64,000 nt of DNA from an uncultured Clostridia bacterium (GCA_904374385.1 CAJFGA010000001.1:1-64000), one strand, 5' to 3'; positions 28,986 to 39,165 are shown, numbered from the stretch's first letter. Numbers and translations are program-made. Notes: generated from the letters alone by a model not told the origin.

Positions 28986-29696
28986 TTAAAACTTATCCAA
29001 AAGGCGCGAAATTCTCTTATAAGCGAGCAAAGTGATGCCCGAAGCGAGCAGACACCGCAGCAGATTAAAGGGCAAAACGGACAGCGGCAGGTAATACGAA
29101 TAGAAATTTTCCGCCGTGCATGCGGGGAACAGCCCCGTGAGCATGCCCGCGATCGCATCGATACCGCCGAACATCTCCGCATAGGCGGGAATGATGATGA
29201 AGCGGTTCGTCAGCAGAGAGATGCCCGTAGAACAGAGCGTTCCCACTGCGAGCGCGACCAGCGCCCCCTTAAACGAGCGATGATATTTGTAGATCAGCCC
29301 GGCGGGTACGACGAGCGTCAGACCGCAAAAGAGATCGGAAAGATCCCCCACAAACCCGGACGAGGTCCCCTGAATGAGCAGCTTTAAGAGCAGTTTTACG
29401 ACGACGATGACACTGCCCGCCACCGGCCCGAGCGCAAACGTACCGATCAGAGCCGGAATGTCCGCCAAGTTCAGCTCTAAAAAGGAAGGAAAAATAAAGG
29501 GAAGCGGAATGCGGATAAGCTGCAATACCGTTGCGAGCGCGGCAAACATGGCGATCTTTGCCAAGTTAGAAGCGGAAAAAAACTTCTTTTTTTTCCCCGC
29601 TTTGAGCATCTGATCATGCGGCTCTGCCGCACCGCCCTGCGCGGTTACGGCGGTCTGTTTTTGTTCCGCCGAGGCGGAAACGCCCTCTTCTTTCAT
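28986..29696 (-). CDS. ribU: ECF transporter S component, riboflavin type (RibU)
   Basis: Multi-TM protein with ALATVLQLIRIPLPFIFPSFLELNLADIPALIGTFALGP; directly downstream of FMN riboswitch. Confidence 0.9.
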   Translation of the reverse strand: MKEEGVSASAEQKQTAVTAQGGAAEPHDQMLKAGKKKKFFSASNLAKIAMFAALATVLQLIRIPLPFIFPSFLELNLADIPALIGTFALGPVAGSVIVVVKLLLKLLIQGTSSGFVGDLSDLFCGLTLVVPAGLIYKYHRSFKGALVALAVGTLCSTGISLLTNRFIIIPAYAEMFGGIDAIAGMLTGLFPACTAENFYSYYLPLSVLPFNLLRCLLASGITLLAYKRISRLLDKF

Positions 29697-29731
29697 ACTA
29701 AAACACCTCGAAAAATATTTTCCAAGGGGTG

Positions 29732-29760
29732 AAAGAAAACCCCGCAATCGACTTGCGGGG
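29732..29760 (-). terminator. Riboswitch expression-platform terminator CCCCGCAA-gtcga-TTGCGGGG-TTTTCTTT
   Basis: Minus-strand hairpin plus T-rich tract between FMN aptamer and ribU start. Confidence 0.8.
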
Positions 29761-29814
29761 CATATTTTTGAATATTTTTGCACGCATTCCTGCGCGCGCG
29801 AATTTTCAAAAACA

Positions 29815-29930
29815 TTCTTTTCTCATCCGGACTATACCGTCGGTACGGGATTTGCACCCGTTCAGAGGCCTTGCAGGCCTGTCGCAGACTGTCACTGCCG
29901 GTGGGGAATCGCACCCCGCCCCAAAGAATC
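29815..29930 (-). promoter_or_regulatory. FMN riboswitch (RFN element)
   Basis: Minus strand ATTCTTTGGGGCGGGGTGCGATTCCCCACCGGCAGTGACAGTCTGCGAC...GACGGTATAGTCCGGATGAGAAAAGAAT. Confidence 0.97.
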
Positions 29931-29993
29931 GTTTGAAATTAGCTGTATTATAATATATGCGCGGCAAAATGTCAAATAAATCGGACAGATATT

Positions 29994-30527
29994 TTACACT
30001 GCGCGCGGAGATCCCGCAGGAACCGCAACGCGCAACGAATTTTTCAGGCGGGATGCCGCGATCCCTTTGAGCGCGATGGAGGCGATCAAAAGGAAAAACA
30101 CCAGCGCCGCCAGGCACAGGCAGATCATGATGCCATACGCGGAAGACGCCGCCAATGCGGTGAAAAAGCCCATGGCGCTGAACAATATCAAATAAATGAT
30201 CGGGCAGATCATCGAGGAATGGATACGGCTGACGGTAAGAACGTCGGTACCGCCATTACGGACGATTTTGCGCATACGCAGGCCGACGATCAGCTCAAGA
30301 ATGCTAAAAACGACGACGCCCGCCAACACGAAAATCGCCATCAGCAACGCGAGAAGCAGAAGAAACCCGACCCCCACGGCTATGGCATAATCGTCGATCG
30401 GTTCGGGATCATATCCGAACACAAAAAAGACAAGTACGCAGACTGTAAAAAGGATACCTGCCATAAAGGCGATTATATCCACCCAGCCGCTGCTGCGCAG
30501 CGGTCGGCGAAAATCTTTATCCATCAT
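29994..30527 (-). CDS. Hypothetical multi-TM membrane protein
   Basis: MMDKDFRRPLRSSGWVDIIAFMAGILFTVCVLVFFVFG... with several TM segments; SD GGAGGG. Confidence 0.65.
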   Translation of the reverse strand: MMDKDFRRPLRSSGWVDIIAFMAGILFTVCVLVFFVFGYDPEPIDDYAIAVGVGFLLLLALLMAIFVLAGVVVFSILELIVGLRMRKIVRNGGTDVLTVSRIHSSMICPIIYLILFSAMGFFTALAASSAYGIMICLCLAALVFFLLIASIALKGIAASRLKNSLRVAVPAGSPRAV

Positions 30528-30709
30528 TCCCTCCACCGTAAAATTCACATATATTATAACAAATGCAAAAAGAAATGTCAATATTCTTCTTTTTGCCGGC
30601 AATGTACGCACAATCATTCGAAAGAAACGGCGGGCTCTCTCCTTGCCTTCCCCGTTGGGGGAAAAACTCCCATATTTATCCTTTTGCCCCGTCGGGGGGG
30701 ACTAGATAC

Positions 30710-30745
30710 AAAAGCCCTCCCCGGACTTGCGGGGAGGGCAAAAGC
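30710..30745. terminator. Intrinsic terminator GCCCTCCCC-ggacttgc-GGGGAGGGC with A/T flanks
   Basis: Inverted repeat 30714-30722/30731-30739 downstream of DUF2188 gene. Confidence 0.8.
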
Positions 30746-31186
30746 TCAATACCTTTGTTTACGGATGCTGCCGTCTTTTTTATGGATGGTGATGCTGCCG
30801 TTTTGATTGGCGGCGAGCTTTTTCGCATACGCGATGGCCTCTTCCTGCGTATCGAACAACTTGATCGCCTTTTCGCCCTTGGCAAATTTTACCTGCCATT
30901 TGCCATCCTGCCGATGCACGATATGGTAGTTTTTGGATGCGGGCTTCGCCTTCTGCTCTGCAACTGCAGGGCCGGCTGTTTCTGCAGGCTTTGCCTTGCT
31001 TTCGTTCGCCTGCGCCTGTACTTTTGCGGGCTGCGCGGCAGGCTTATCCGTCTCCACAGCCGAAGCCGTTTTTCCCTTCTTTTTCGCCTCTTTTGCAGCT
31101 ATTTTTGCCTGCTTGGCGGCAAGTTTTTCCTCTTTCTTTTTGGCCTTAGCTTCCGCTTTTGCCTTTTTTGCTTCTTCTTTCGTCAT
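30746..31186 (-). CDS. DUF2188-like protein with long Lys/Ala-rich N-terminal tail
   Basis: C-terminal YHIVHRQDGKWQVKFAKGEKAIKLFDTQEEAIAYAKKLAANQNGSITIHKKDGSIRKQRY; N-terminal KKAKAEAKAKKKEEKLAAKQAKIAAKEAKKK. Confidence 0.8.
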   Translation of the reverse strand: MTKEEAKKAKAEAKAKKKEEKLAAKQAKIAAKEAKKKGKTASAVETDKPAAQPAKVQAQANESKAKPAETAGPAVAEQKAKPASKNYHIVHRQDGKWQVKFAKGEKAIKLFDTQEEAIAYAKKLAANQNGSITIHKKDGSIRKQRY

Positions 31187-31198
31187 GACAGCACCTCC

Positions 31199-32449
31199 TT
31201 ACATGACATCGTTCGCATAGAGAGGATATTTTTCGCACAGCTTTTTGACCTCTGCGCGCACGGCATCGAAAGCATCCTCCCTTTCGGCAATAATTTTGGA
31301 AATGAGGCGGGCGATCAGGCGGGCATCCTCCTCCTTAAACCCGCGCGAGGTGATGCTCGGCGTACCGATGCGTATGCCGCTGGTGACAAAGGGGCTGGTC
31401 GTTTCAAAGGGGATGGTATTTTTGTTGACGGTGATATTTACCTCGTCGAGCATCTTTTCCAACTCTTTGCCCGTCATATTTTTGTCGCGCAGATCCACGA
31501 GCATAAGGTGATTGTCGGTACCGCCCGATACGAGACGCACACCGCACTTGGTAAATTCATCTGCCATCGCCGCCGCATTTTTCACCACCTGCCGCTGGTA
31601 TTCCTTAAACGCGGGGGAAAGCGCCTCTTTGAAGGCGACCGCCTTGCCCGCAATGACGTGCATGAGCGGCCCGCCCTGCATGCCGGGGAAAACAGCCTTG
31701 TCGATCGCCTTGGCATACTGCTCTTTGCACATGATCACGCCGCCGCGGGGCCCCCTAAGCGTCTTGTGCGTGGTGGTGGTCACGATGTCGGCATACGGCA
31801 CGGGGGAAGGATGCAGCCCCGCCGCGACGAGGCCGGCGATATGCGCGATGTCGACCATAAGGTAAGCGCCGACTTTATCCGCAATTTCTCGCAATTTTGC
31901 AAAATCTATGATGCGCGGATATGCCGAAGCGCCCGCAACGATCATTTTAGGCTTGTTTTCGAGGGCAATTTTTTCGAGTTCCGCATAGTCGATGCGCTCA
32001 TCCGTTTCGGAGACGCCGTACGGCACGATCTTAAAATATTTGCCCGAAATATTGACGGGCGATCCGTGCGTCAAATGTCCGCCGTGCGAAAGGTTCATTC
32101 CCAAAATAGTGTCGCCGGGGGTCAACAGCGCGAAATATACGGCGGTATTCGCCTGCGCGCCGCTGTGCGGCTGAACGTTGGCGTGATCGCACCCGAAAAG
32201 CTGCTTGCAGCGTTCGATGGCAAGATTCTCGACGATATCTACATACTGGCAGCCGCCATAATAGCGCTTGCCGGGCAAACCCTCCGCATATTTGTTGGTC
32301 AGGTGCGAACCGACCGCCGCCATCACTGCGGGGGACACGAAATTTTCGCTCGCGATCAGCTCTATGTTGTTCCTCTGGCGGGACAGTTCGAGGTTCATTG
32401 CCTCGAACACTTCGGGATCGGCGTTCTTGATTGTGGTAAGATCGATCAT
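31199..32449 (-). CDS. glyA: Serine hydroxymethyltransferase
   Basis: [47 protein letters not shown]. Confidence 0.98.
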   Translation of the reverse strand: MIDLTTIKNADPEVFEAMNLELSRQRNNIELIASENFVSPAVMAAVGSHLTNKYAEGLPGKRYYGGCQYVDIVENLAIERCKQLFGCDHANVQPHSGAQANTAVYFALLTPGDTILGMNLSHGGHLTHGSPVNISGKYFKIVPYGVSETDERIDYAELEKIALENKPKMIVAGASAYPRIIDFAKLREIADKVGAYLMVDIAHIAGLVAAGLHPSPVPYADIVTTTTHKTLRGPRGGVIMCKEQYAKAIDKAVFPGMQGGPLMHVIAGKAVAFKEALSPAFKEYQRQVVKNAAAMADEFTKCGVRLVSGGTDNHLMLVDLRDKNMTGKELEKMLDEVNITVNKNTIPFETTSPFVTSGIRIGTPSITSRGFKEEDARLIARLISKIIAEREDAFDAVRAEVKKLCEKYPLYANDVM

Positions 32450-32525
32450 GGCATTTTCTCCGTTGTGTTTTTATTTTACCCGTCTATTATAGCGCAATTT
32501 TACTTTTTTTACAAGAAAAATGAAA

Positions 32526-32554
32526 GCGGCCCGCAAGATTTTCTTGCGGGCCGC
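32526..32554. terminator. Intrinsic terminator GCGGCCCGCAAGA-ttt-TCTTGCGGGCCGC
   Basis: Perfect inverted repeat between the downstream end of the 32568 gene and glyA. Confidence 0.8.
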
Positions 32555-32567
32555 CCATTTACACTCT

Positions 32568-33101
32568 TTACTGCTGCGGCAACGCCTGTTCCGCCGATGC
32601 CTGTGCAGCTGCGGGCTTTTGCCCGTCGCTGTGTTCCTTCAGTTCAGTCAGCTTTTTCAGTGCATCTTCCGTATCGGTAATATCCTGCACGAGCAGGGTC
32701 TGATTGCCGACGTGAAGCTGCAAAGTTTTGTTGCGCTGCAATGTGATCGAACGCGCATGGCTGAAACCTTTTTTGTTTTCCAAAAGGCTGACCTCGCCCA
32801 ATTCGTTGACGGGAGCATCTACATACTGCCACTTATAATAAACATAAAGTTTGCCGTCTTCCGCATAGATGAACTCCTGCGGGGAATTGTTGAGGCGGGC
32901 ACCGTAAATAAACACATAAATATCCAGCTCTAAGCATGCGACCGCCAAAACCGTGAACACGATGGCGGGCACATTCGCCTGCCCCACGGCAAACTGCCAA
33001 ATGCTTAAACCCAAAATGACCGCGATCAGCGCAGCCACGATCGCCCCGCCGATAAAATAGGGCTTAGCGCTCCGCCTGACGGCGATAACCTGTTTTGCCA
33101 T
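32568..33101 (-). CDS. Hypothetical membrane protein, two TM plus PH-like/soluble domain (paralog of next gene)
   Basis: MAKQVIAVRRSAKPYFIGGAIVAALIAVILG...YAEDGKLYVYYKWQYVDAPVNELGEVSL. Confidence 0.65.
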   Translation of the reverse strand: MAKQVIAVRRSAKPYFIGGAIVAALIAVILGLSIWQFAVGQANVPAIVFTVLAVACLELDIYVFIYGARLNNSPQEFIYAEDGKLYVYYKWQYVDAPVNELGEVSLLENKKGFSHARSITLQRNKTLQLHVGNQTLLVQDITDTEDALKKLTELKEHSDGQKPAAAQASAEQALPQQ

Positions 33102-33256
33102 ACATCTTTCTCCTTCCCTGTTTTATTTATCTGTATTATATCATATTTGACAACAAAAGAAAACCGTTACAAGGCAAAAAATGTAAATTTTCTTTAATTT
33201 TATTTAAAAATTAAGCCAAACGGAGCAACGCACGGCCGCGCCGTGGCTTTCCTTTC

Positions 33257-33742
33257 TCAAAGATCACTGTCTGTCTGCGCAGCGACCTTCATGCGCAAGA
33301 TCTTTTCACAGGCGGCGAAGGCATCCGCGACCTCGACGGCTTCGATGCACCCGTTTGCCGTACGGATGCGCAGCGACCCGGCGCGCACGTCGCGCGGATG
33401 CGCGCCCCCTTCCGCCGATACGATTTCCGCCAGCGGGATGCGCACATATTCCTTTTTCTTGTACTGATAGCAAAAGACAGCGTCCCCTTCGCGGTAAATA
33501 AGCGCCTGCGGCAGTTTTTTCAGTGCGGCATAGCGCACGAAACAATAGGCGCCGAAAAAGGCCGCGATGGCGCAGGCCGCAGTGCCGAGCACTATAAAAC
33601 CGACCCCCTGCGAAGCATTGACCGCCGCCGAAACCGCCGCGGCCGCCGCCAGGGCGAACAGCACGACGCCGCAGATGATATCCTGTTTAGCCGCGCCGCG
33701 TTTGACCGCGATGACTTCGCGCGATTCTGCCGATCCTGTCAT
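33257..33742 (-). CDS. Hypothetical membrane protein, paralogous architecture to 32568-33101
   Basis: EVIAVKRGAAKQDIICGVVLFALAAAAAVSA...YREGDAVFCYQYKKKEYVRIPLAEIVSAEGG. Confidence 0.65.
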   Translation of the reverse strand: MTGSAESREVIAVKRGAAKQDIICGVVLFALAAAAAVSAAVNASQGVGFIVLGTAACAIAAFFGAYCFVRYAALKKLPQALIYREGDAVFCYQYKKKEYVRIPLAEIVSAEGGAHPRDVRAGSLRIRTANGCIEAVEVADAFAACEKILRMKVAAQTDSDL

Positions 33743-33796
33743 GGCAATCCCCTCTTTAAAGTTCTGTAACGTTATTATAGCAGACGCCGCGGCAAA

Positions 33797-33832
33797 AAGC
33801 AAGCGCCGCAATTTTGCGGCGCTTGCTTTTTA
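33797..33832 (-). terminator. Intrinsic terminator after trxA (GCAAGCGCCGCAA/TTGCGGCGCTTGC)
   Basis: Perfect inverted repeat followed by T run on the minus strand. Confidence 0.8.
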
Positions 33833-33841
33833 TTCAGATGT

Positions 33842-34156
33842 TCAGATGTTCTTGTCGATAAATTCTTTCATCGCTTCTTTGGGCGCAAAACCGACGTTTT
33901 TGCCCGCCACGGCGCCCTCTTTGAAGACCATGACGCACGGAATGCTCATTATGGAATATTCGCGCGCTAGGTCGGGGTTGTCGTCTACATTGATCTTGAC
34001 GAATTCTGCCTTCCCGTCGTACTCTTCCGACAGCTGATCCATTACGGGGCCGAGCATGCGGCAGGGGCCGCACCAATCCGCATAAAAGTCGACGACGAGC
34101 GTCTGTTTTGCCTCCATCGCGGCGCGGAAATCCGCGCCCTTAAACGTTTTGACCAT
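33842..34156 (-). CDS. trxA: Thioredoxin
   Basis: LVVDFYADWCGPCRMLGPVMDQL. Confidence 0.97.
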   Translation of the reverse strand: MVKTFKGADFRAAMEAKQTLVVDFYADWCGPCRMLGPVMDQLSEEYDGKAEFVKINVDDNPDLAREYSIMSIPCVMVFKEGAVAGKNVGFAPKEAMKEFIDKNI

Positions 34157-34592
34157 CTTGTTCTCCCTCCTCGGTAATTATATTTTCAGTATCGCATATT
34201 TTGACGACTTCCATACCGAAGCCGCGTGATCTTGCCAACAGTTTGTCTGCGGCGACTACGGCGGCAAAGCCGAGCAGCAGCCCCGCAAGGCACAATAGGA
34301 CGATCCAAATTTCCCGATCAAAACACAGTGCGCCGACCAGCACGCCTGCGCCCGCCAACAGCACGGGAATGATATAGACGATAAACGACGCGAGCGCGCG
34401 GTTGTCCTTTTCCGCCTTGACGATCACTTCGTCGCCCGCGCGCGCCCCGGCCGTATTGAGCGCTTTGACCTTCACGCGGCTCTTGCCCGCCTTAAAGGCG
34501 CATACTTTGCAGCTGTCGCATTCCGGCTTCTTTTCGATCTGCAGCACGGCGATCCTGCCCGCCGTTTTGACGACGACAGCGCGCTCCGTCAT
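34140..34592 (-). CDS. RseC/MucC-family (SoxR-reducing system) protein
   Basis: CDSCKVCAFKAGK Cys-rich segment, two TM segments. Confidence 0.75.
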   Translation of the reverse strand: MTERAVVVKTAGRIAVLQIEKKPECDSCKVCAFKAGKSRVKVKALNTAGARAGDEVIVKAEKDNRALASFIVYIIPVLLAGAGVLVGALCFDREIWIVLLCLAGLLLGFAAVVAADKLLARSRGFGMEVVKICDTENIITEEGEQDGQNV

Positions 34593-35848
34593 AACAATTT
34601 TTCCTTCAAAAAGGAGACGACGTCCCCCACCTTTACGGTCAAAGAGGAAGAATCCGCCATATCTTTTATCGTATAGGCGCCGCTCTGCAGTTCGTTGGAA
34701 CCGATGACGACAACGTAACGCGCCCCCGTTTTGCCCGCATATTTGAACTGTGCCTTGACCGAACGCGATGCGTGGTCAAAATCGGCGGAGATACCCTCTC
34801 TGCGCAGCCGATCGCAGAGCAGGAAAGCGGCGTTCCGCCCCTCTTCGTCCAACCCGGCGATGTAGGCGCCGAGCGGCGCTTCTTCGGGGATGGTCTTACC
34901 CGTATTTTCGAGCACCAACAGCATCCTTTCGATGCCGCTGCCGAAGCCCACCGCGGGAACGGAGGGGCCGCCCAAATTTTCGATGAGCGTATCATAGCGG
35001 CCGCCGCCGAGCACCGTGCCCTGCGCGCCGATATCGGTGGATACAAATTCGAACACCGTTTTGGAATAATAGTCCAACCCGCGCACCAACTTGGGATTGA
35101 GCCGATACGTCACGCCGCATCCGTCGAGGATGCCCTTGAGCCGTTCAAAGTGTTCGCGGCACTCATCGCACAAAAAGTCGACCGTTTTCGGCGCGCCCGC
35201 ATTGATTTTCGAGCACGCCTCCTCTTTGCAGTCGAGAATGCGCAGAGGATTTTTATCGAAACGGGAACGGCAGGTTTCGCACATTTCGCTTAAATGCGGG
35301 CGAAAGTATTCGCGCAGCGCCTCATTGTACCGCGGACGGCAGTGTTTGCAGCCGATGCTGTTGAGGTTCAGTTCGACGTTTTCCACGCCGAGCGCCGCGA
35401 TATAGTCGCGCGCGAGCAGGATGACCTCCGCATCCGTTTCGGGCCCCTTTCCGCCGAAGATCTCCACACCGAACTGGTGATGTTCGCGCAGCCTGCCTGC
35501 CTGCGGGCGTTCATAGCGGAACACGGGCGTCAGATAATACATTTTTAAAGGCAGAACGCCGCCCGCCAATCCGTTTTCGATAAATGAACGGACGACGCCC
35601 GCCGTACCCTCGGGCTTTAAAGTGATGCTGCGCTCCCCTTTATCGAGGAAGGTATACATCTCTTTATTGACGATGTCGGTCGTATCGCCCACGCCGCGCA
35701 AAAAGAGTTCAGTATGCTCGAATACGGGCGTACGGATCTCTTTGAGGTTGTACAGCGCGGCGATGCGCCTTGCGGTGTTCTCGACGAAGTGCCATTTGTA
35801 CGCTTCGGCGGGCAATACGTCTTTCGTTCCCTTAGGGATGTTGATCAT
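34589..35848 (-). CDS. hisS: Histidyl-tRNA synthetase
   Basis: PKGTKDVLPAEAYKWHFVENTAR; LKPEGTAGVVRSFIENG; VPAVGFGSGIERMLL. Confidence 0.97.
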   Translation of the reverse strand: MINIPKGTKDVLPAEAYKWHFVENTARRIAALYNLKEIRTPVFEHTELFLRGVGDTTDIVNKEMYTFLDKGERSITLKPEGTAGVVRSFIENGLAGGVLPLKMYYLTPVFRYERPQAGRLREHHQFGVEIFGGKGPETDAEVILLARDYIAALGVENVELNLNSIGCKHCRPRYNEALREYFRPHLSEMCETCRSRFDKNPLRILDCKEEACSKINAGAPKTVDFLCDECREHFERLKGILDGCGVTYRLNPKLVRGLDYYSKTVFEFVSTDIGAQGTVLGGGRYDTLIENLGGPSVPAVGFGSGIERMLLVLENTGKTIPEEAPLGAYIAGLDEEGRNAAFLLCDRLRREGISADFDHASRSVKAQFKYAGKTGARYVVVIGSNELQSGAYTIKDMADSSSLTVKVGDVVSFLKEKLL

Positions 35849-35909
35849 AAAAACTCCTTACATGCACACGCAATTTTTCCAAGGGCGCCGCCGTTTCTGC
35901 GGCTCCGTG

Positions 35910-37220
35910 TCACAAAACATATTTTTTGAGGTCTCTGTTCCTGATCATCTTTTCAAGATGCTCGTCGACATATTTTTTGTCGATGGTCACTTCCACCGTC
36001 GGATAGTCGCCGCCGGCATTGAAAGATATATCCTCCAAAAGATATTCCATGACCGTGTGCAGACGGCGCGCGCCGATATCTTCGCTGGTCGCGTTCATGT
36101 CGGCAGAGATCTGCGCGATCTCTTCAATGGCATCGTCTGTAAATTTCAGGTCGATATTATCAACGCTCAAAAGTTTGCCGTACTGCGAGGTGATCGCATT
36201 CTGCGGCTGGGTCAAAATTTTCACAAAATCTTCCTTGGTCAGGCTTTCCAGCTCTACGTTGATGGGGAAGCGCCCCTGCAATTCGGGGATCAGATCTTCC
36301 ACTTTGGAAATATGGAAAGCGCCCGCCGCAATAAACAGAATAAAGTCTGTTTTGACCGCGCCGTATTTGGTCATGACCGTGCATCCTTCGACGATGGGCA
36401 AAATATCCCGCTGCACGCCCTCGCGCGACACGTCTGCGCCGCCCTGATTGGCCTTGCCGGCGATTTTGTCGATCTCGTCGATAAAGATGATGCCCTGCTC
36501 TTCCGCGCGGGAAAGGGCTTCCGTCGTCACGCTGTCGTCGTCGATGAGTTTTTCCGATTCTTCATTAATAATCTGCTGCATCGCCTGGCGGACGGACATC
36601 TTGCGGCGCTTTTTCTTTTTGGGAAGCATATCGCCGAAGATGGAACCGATGTTGATCTCCGCGCCGCCCGGCACGATCTCCATGCTCTTGGGCGCGTCTA
36701 TGACCTCTATTTCTATCTGCGTATCGTTGAATTTGCCCGCGCGCAGATCTTCGAGCAGTTTTGCGTCGAAAACTTCCTTCGCCAATTCGCCCCGCTCCGA
36801 TTTTTTCATTTCGGAAAGGATAGAAACGATCTTCTTTTCGGCGACGCCTTCCGCCTTAACGGCGACCTCCTTCATCTTTTCCTCTTTGACGAGGCGGATC
36901 GAGCATTCGACGAGGTCGCGGATCATGCTCTCCACGTCGCGCCCCACATAACCGACCTCGGTATACTTGGTCGCCTCCACTTTGATGAAGGGCGCTTTTA
37001 CGAGCTTGGCGAGCCGCCTTGCGATCTCCGTTTTGCCGACGCCCGTAGGCCCCTTCATGATGATGTTTTTGGGCGTGATCTCTTCGCGGTCTGCCTCGGA
37101 AAGCCTGCTCCTCCTGTAACGGTTGCGCAGGGCGATCGCGACGGCGCGCTTCGCCTTATCCTGCCCGATGATGTATTTATCCAATTCATTCACGATCTGT
37201 TTGGGTGAAAGCTGATTCAT
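35910..37220 (-). CDS. hslU: ATP-dependent protease ATPase subunit HslU
   Basis: PKQIVNELDKYIIGQDKAKRAVAIALRNRYRR; GPTGVGKTEIARRLA; GYVGRDVESMIRDL. Confidence 0.97.
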   Translation of the reverse strand: MNQLSPKQIVNELDKYIIGQDKAKRAVAIALRNRYRRSRLSEADREEITPKNIIMKGPTGVGKTEIARRLAKLVKAPFIKVEATKYTEVGYVGRDVESMIRDLVECSIRLVKEEKMKEVAVKAEGVAEKKIVSILSEMKKSERGELAKEVFDAKLLEDLRAGKFNDTQIEIEVIDAPKSMEIVPGGAEINIGSIFGDMLPKKKKRRKMSVRQAMQQIINEESEKLIDDDSVTTEALSRAEEQGIIFIDEIDKIAGKANQGGADVSREGVQRDILPIVEGCTVMTKYGAVKTDFILFIAAGAFHISKVEDLIPELQGRFPINVELESLTKEDFVKILTQPQNAITSQYGKLLSVDNIDLKFTDDAIEEIAQISADMNATSEDIGARRLHTVMEYLLEDISFNAGGDYPTVEVTIDKKYVDEHLEKMIRNRDLKKYVL

Positions 37221-37240
37221 ATATTGCACCTCCCGCGCGT

Positions 37241-37774
37241 TTACACGACCTCGACCGTGATATGGTCGTTCGTATATACGCAGATCTCGCTCGCTATTTT
37301 GAGCGCTTTATAAGCGATCTCCTCGGCGGAGTCGTTCGTTTCCTTTGCGAGGGCGCGCGCAGCCGCAAGCGCATAGTTGCCGCCGCTGCCGATCGCGCAG
37401 ACGCCGCCGTCCGGCTCGATGACCTCGCCGCCGCCGTTGATGACCAAAAGCAGATCTTTGTCCGCCACGATCATCATCGCCTCCAGTTTCCTCGCACGGT
37501 CTGTGCGCCAAAGTTCGGCAAGCTCCACAGCGGAACGCATGAGATTCCCCGAAAATTTGTTCAGCATTCCCTCAAACCTTTCGGAGAGAGAGAACGCGTC
37601 GGAAACGCTTCCCGCAAAGCCCAAAATAACTTTTCCGTCGTAAATGCGGCGCACCTTGACCGCATTGCTCTTGAACACGACCGATTCGCCCATAGTGACC
37701 TGTCCGTCGCCGGCGATCGCCGTTTTGCCGTCCTTTTTGACGGCACATATCGTTGTACCCCTGAATTCAGGCAT
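37241..37774 (-). CDS. hslV: ATP-dependent protease proteolytic subunit HslV
   Basis: [53 protein letters not shown]. Confidence 0.97.
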   Translation of the reverse strand: MPEFRGTTICAVKKDGKTAIAGDGQVTMGESVVFKSNAVKVRRIYDGKVILGFAGSVSDAFSLSERFEGMLNKFSGNLMRSAVELAELWRTDRARKLEAMMIVADKDLLLVINGGGEVIEPDGGVCAIGSGGNYALAAARALAKETNDSAEEIAYKALKIASEICVYTNDHITVEVV

Positions 37775-37789
37775 GATCTTTTCTCCTTT

Positions 37790-39121
37790 TTATATTTCTT
37801 GCTCCGCAAAAGCGCTCGCCGCATATTCTTTGAGCTCTTCCGCGACCTGTAAAGCCCGCTCCGCGAGCATGCGCTTTTTGAGCGCCTTGTCGCGCACTTC
37901 CTGCCCGAGCGGGCGCAGAATGCCGTAATTGGCGTTCATCGGCTGAAAATCTTCGTTCGGCGAAGAAACATGCAGCGCCAACGCTCCGATGACCGTGCGC
38001 GCATCCGCGGGCAGAGGATCTTTTCCGCACAATTTCAGCGCACAGTTCGCCGCCGCCCAAATGCCGCTCGCGGCGCTCTCCACATACCCCTCGACGCCCG
38101 TCATCTGCCCCGCAAAAAAAACATGCCCGTTCTCACGCCACGAAAGATCCGCCCGCAAAATACGGGGGGAATGGAGAAAGGTATTGCGGTGCATGACGCC
38201 GTAGCGCAGAAATTCAGCGTTTTTCAGCGCCGGGATCATGGAAAACACTCTTTTTTGTTCGGGGAATTTCAGGTTGGTTTGGCATCCTACGAGGTTGTAT
38301 GCCGTGCCCTCGCAATTTTCCTTGCGAAGCTGCAACACCGCATACGGGCGTTTGCCGTTCTCGTCGTACAGTCCGACAGGCTTGAACGTGCCGAATCGGA
38401 GGGTATCACGCCCCCGCGACGCCATGATTTCGACGGGCATACAGCCTTCAAACACGTCGCGCTTTTCAAAATCCCGGGCAATGACCCGTTCCGCCGAAAG
38501 GAGAGCGTCTACGAACGCCTCATATTCTTCCCTGTTCATCGGGCAATTGACATAATCGCCGCTCCCCTTGCCGTAGCGGTCGGCGGTGAACGTCTTTGCA
38601 TAGTCGATGCTCGACGCGGATACGATAGGCGCAGCCGCATCATAAAAAAACAGGTTGCCGCCGAAACGTTCGGCAAGTTTTGCAGCGAACCTTTCCCCGG
38701 TCAACGGGCCGGTGGCCACGATGCAGGGAGATTCGGGAATTTCCTCTTCCTCCGCGGAAACGAACGAGATGTTCGGCATGCCGCGCAGCTTTTGCGTGAC
38801 ATATGCGGCAAAGGCGTGCCGGTCTACGGCGAGAGCGCCCCCCGCCGGGACGCGGGTCGCCGCCGCCGCTTCCATCGTCACGGAGCCCAAAATCCGCATT
38901 TCTTCCTTTAAAAGCCCGCATGCGTTGCCGTATACGTCGTCACTCTTCAAGGAATTGCTGCACACGAGTTCGCAGAAATTTTGATCTGCATGGGCGGGTG
39001 TAAACCGTTGGGGCTTCATGTCGACGAGGGTGACCGCAAAGCCGTGCGATGCCAAATAGTGCGCCGCCTCGCAGCCCGCGAGCCCCGCGCCGATCACTTT
39101 AACGCCTTGTTGCCCCTTCAA
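37790..39121 (-). CDS. trmFO: Methylenetetrahydrofolate--tRNA-(uracil-5-)-methyltransferase TrmFO (TTG start)
   Basis: VKVIGAGLAGCEAAHYLASHGFAVTLVDMKPQRFTPAHADQNFCELVCSNSLKSD. Confidence 0.96.
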   Translation of the reverse strand: MKGQQGVKVIGAGLAGCEAAHYLASHGFAVTLVDMKPQRFTPAHADQNFCELVCSNSLKSDDVYGNACGLLKEEMRILGSVTMEAAAATRVPAGGALAVDRHAFAAYVTQKLRGMPNISFVSAEEEEIPESPCIVATGPLTGERFAAKLAERFGGNLFFYDAAAPIVSASSIDYAKTFTADRYGKGSGDYVNCPMNREEYEAFVDALLSAERVIARDFEKRDVFEGCMPVEIMASRGRDTLRFGTFKPVGLYDENGKRPYAVLQLRKENCEGTAYNLVGCQTNLKFPEQKRVFSMIPALKNAEFLRYGVMHRNTFLHSPRILRADLSWRENGHVFFAGQMTGVEGYVESAASGIWAAANCALKLCGKDPLPADARTVIGALALHVSSPNEDFQPMNANYGILRPLGQEVRDKALKKRMLAERALQVAEELKEYAASAFAEQEI

Positions 39122-39165
39122 GCTCCCTTCCTCCAAAAAAAGTTGGCACTGTCATTTGCCGATTG

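Noticed and set aside
30563-32680. 705-aa plus-strand ORF
   Set aside because: Antisense to DUF2188 gene and glyA; no recognisable domains
35622-37208. 528-aa plus-strand ORF
   Set aside because: Antisense to hslU and hisS; shadow ORF
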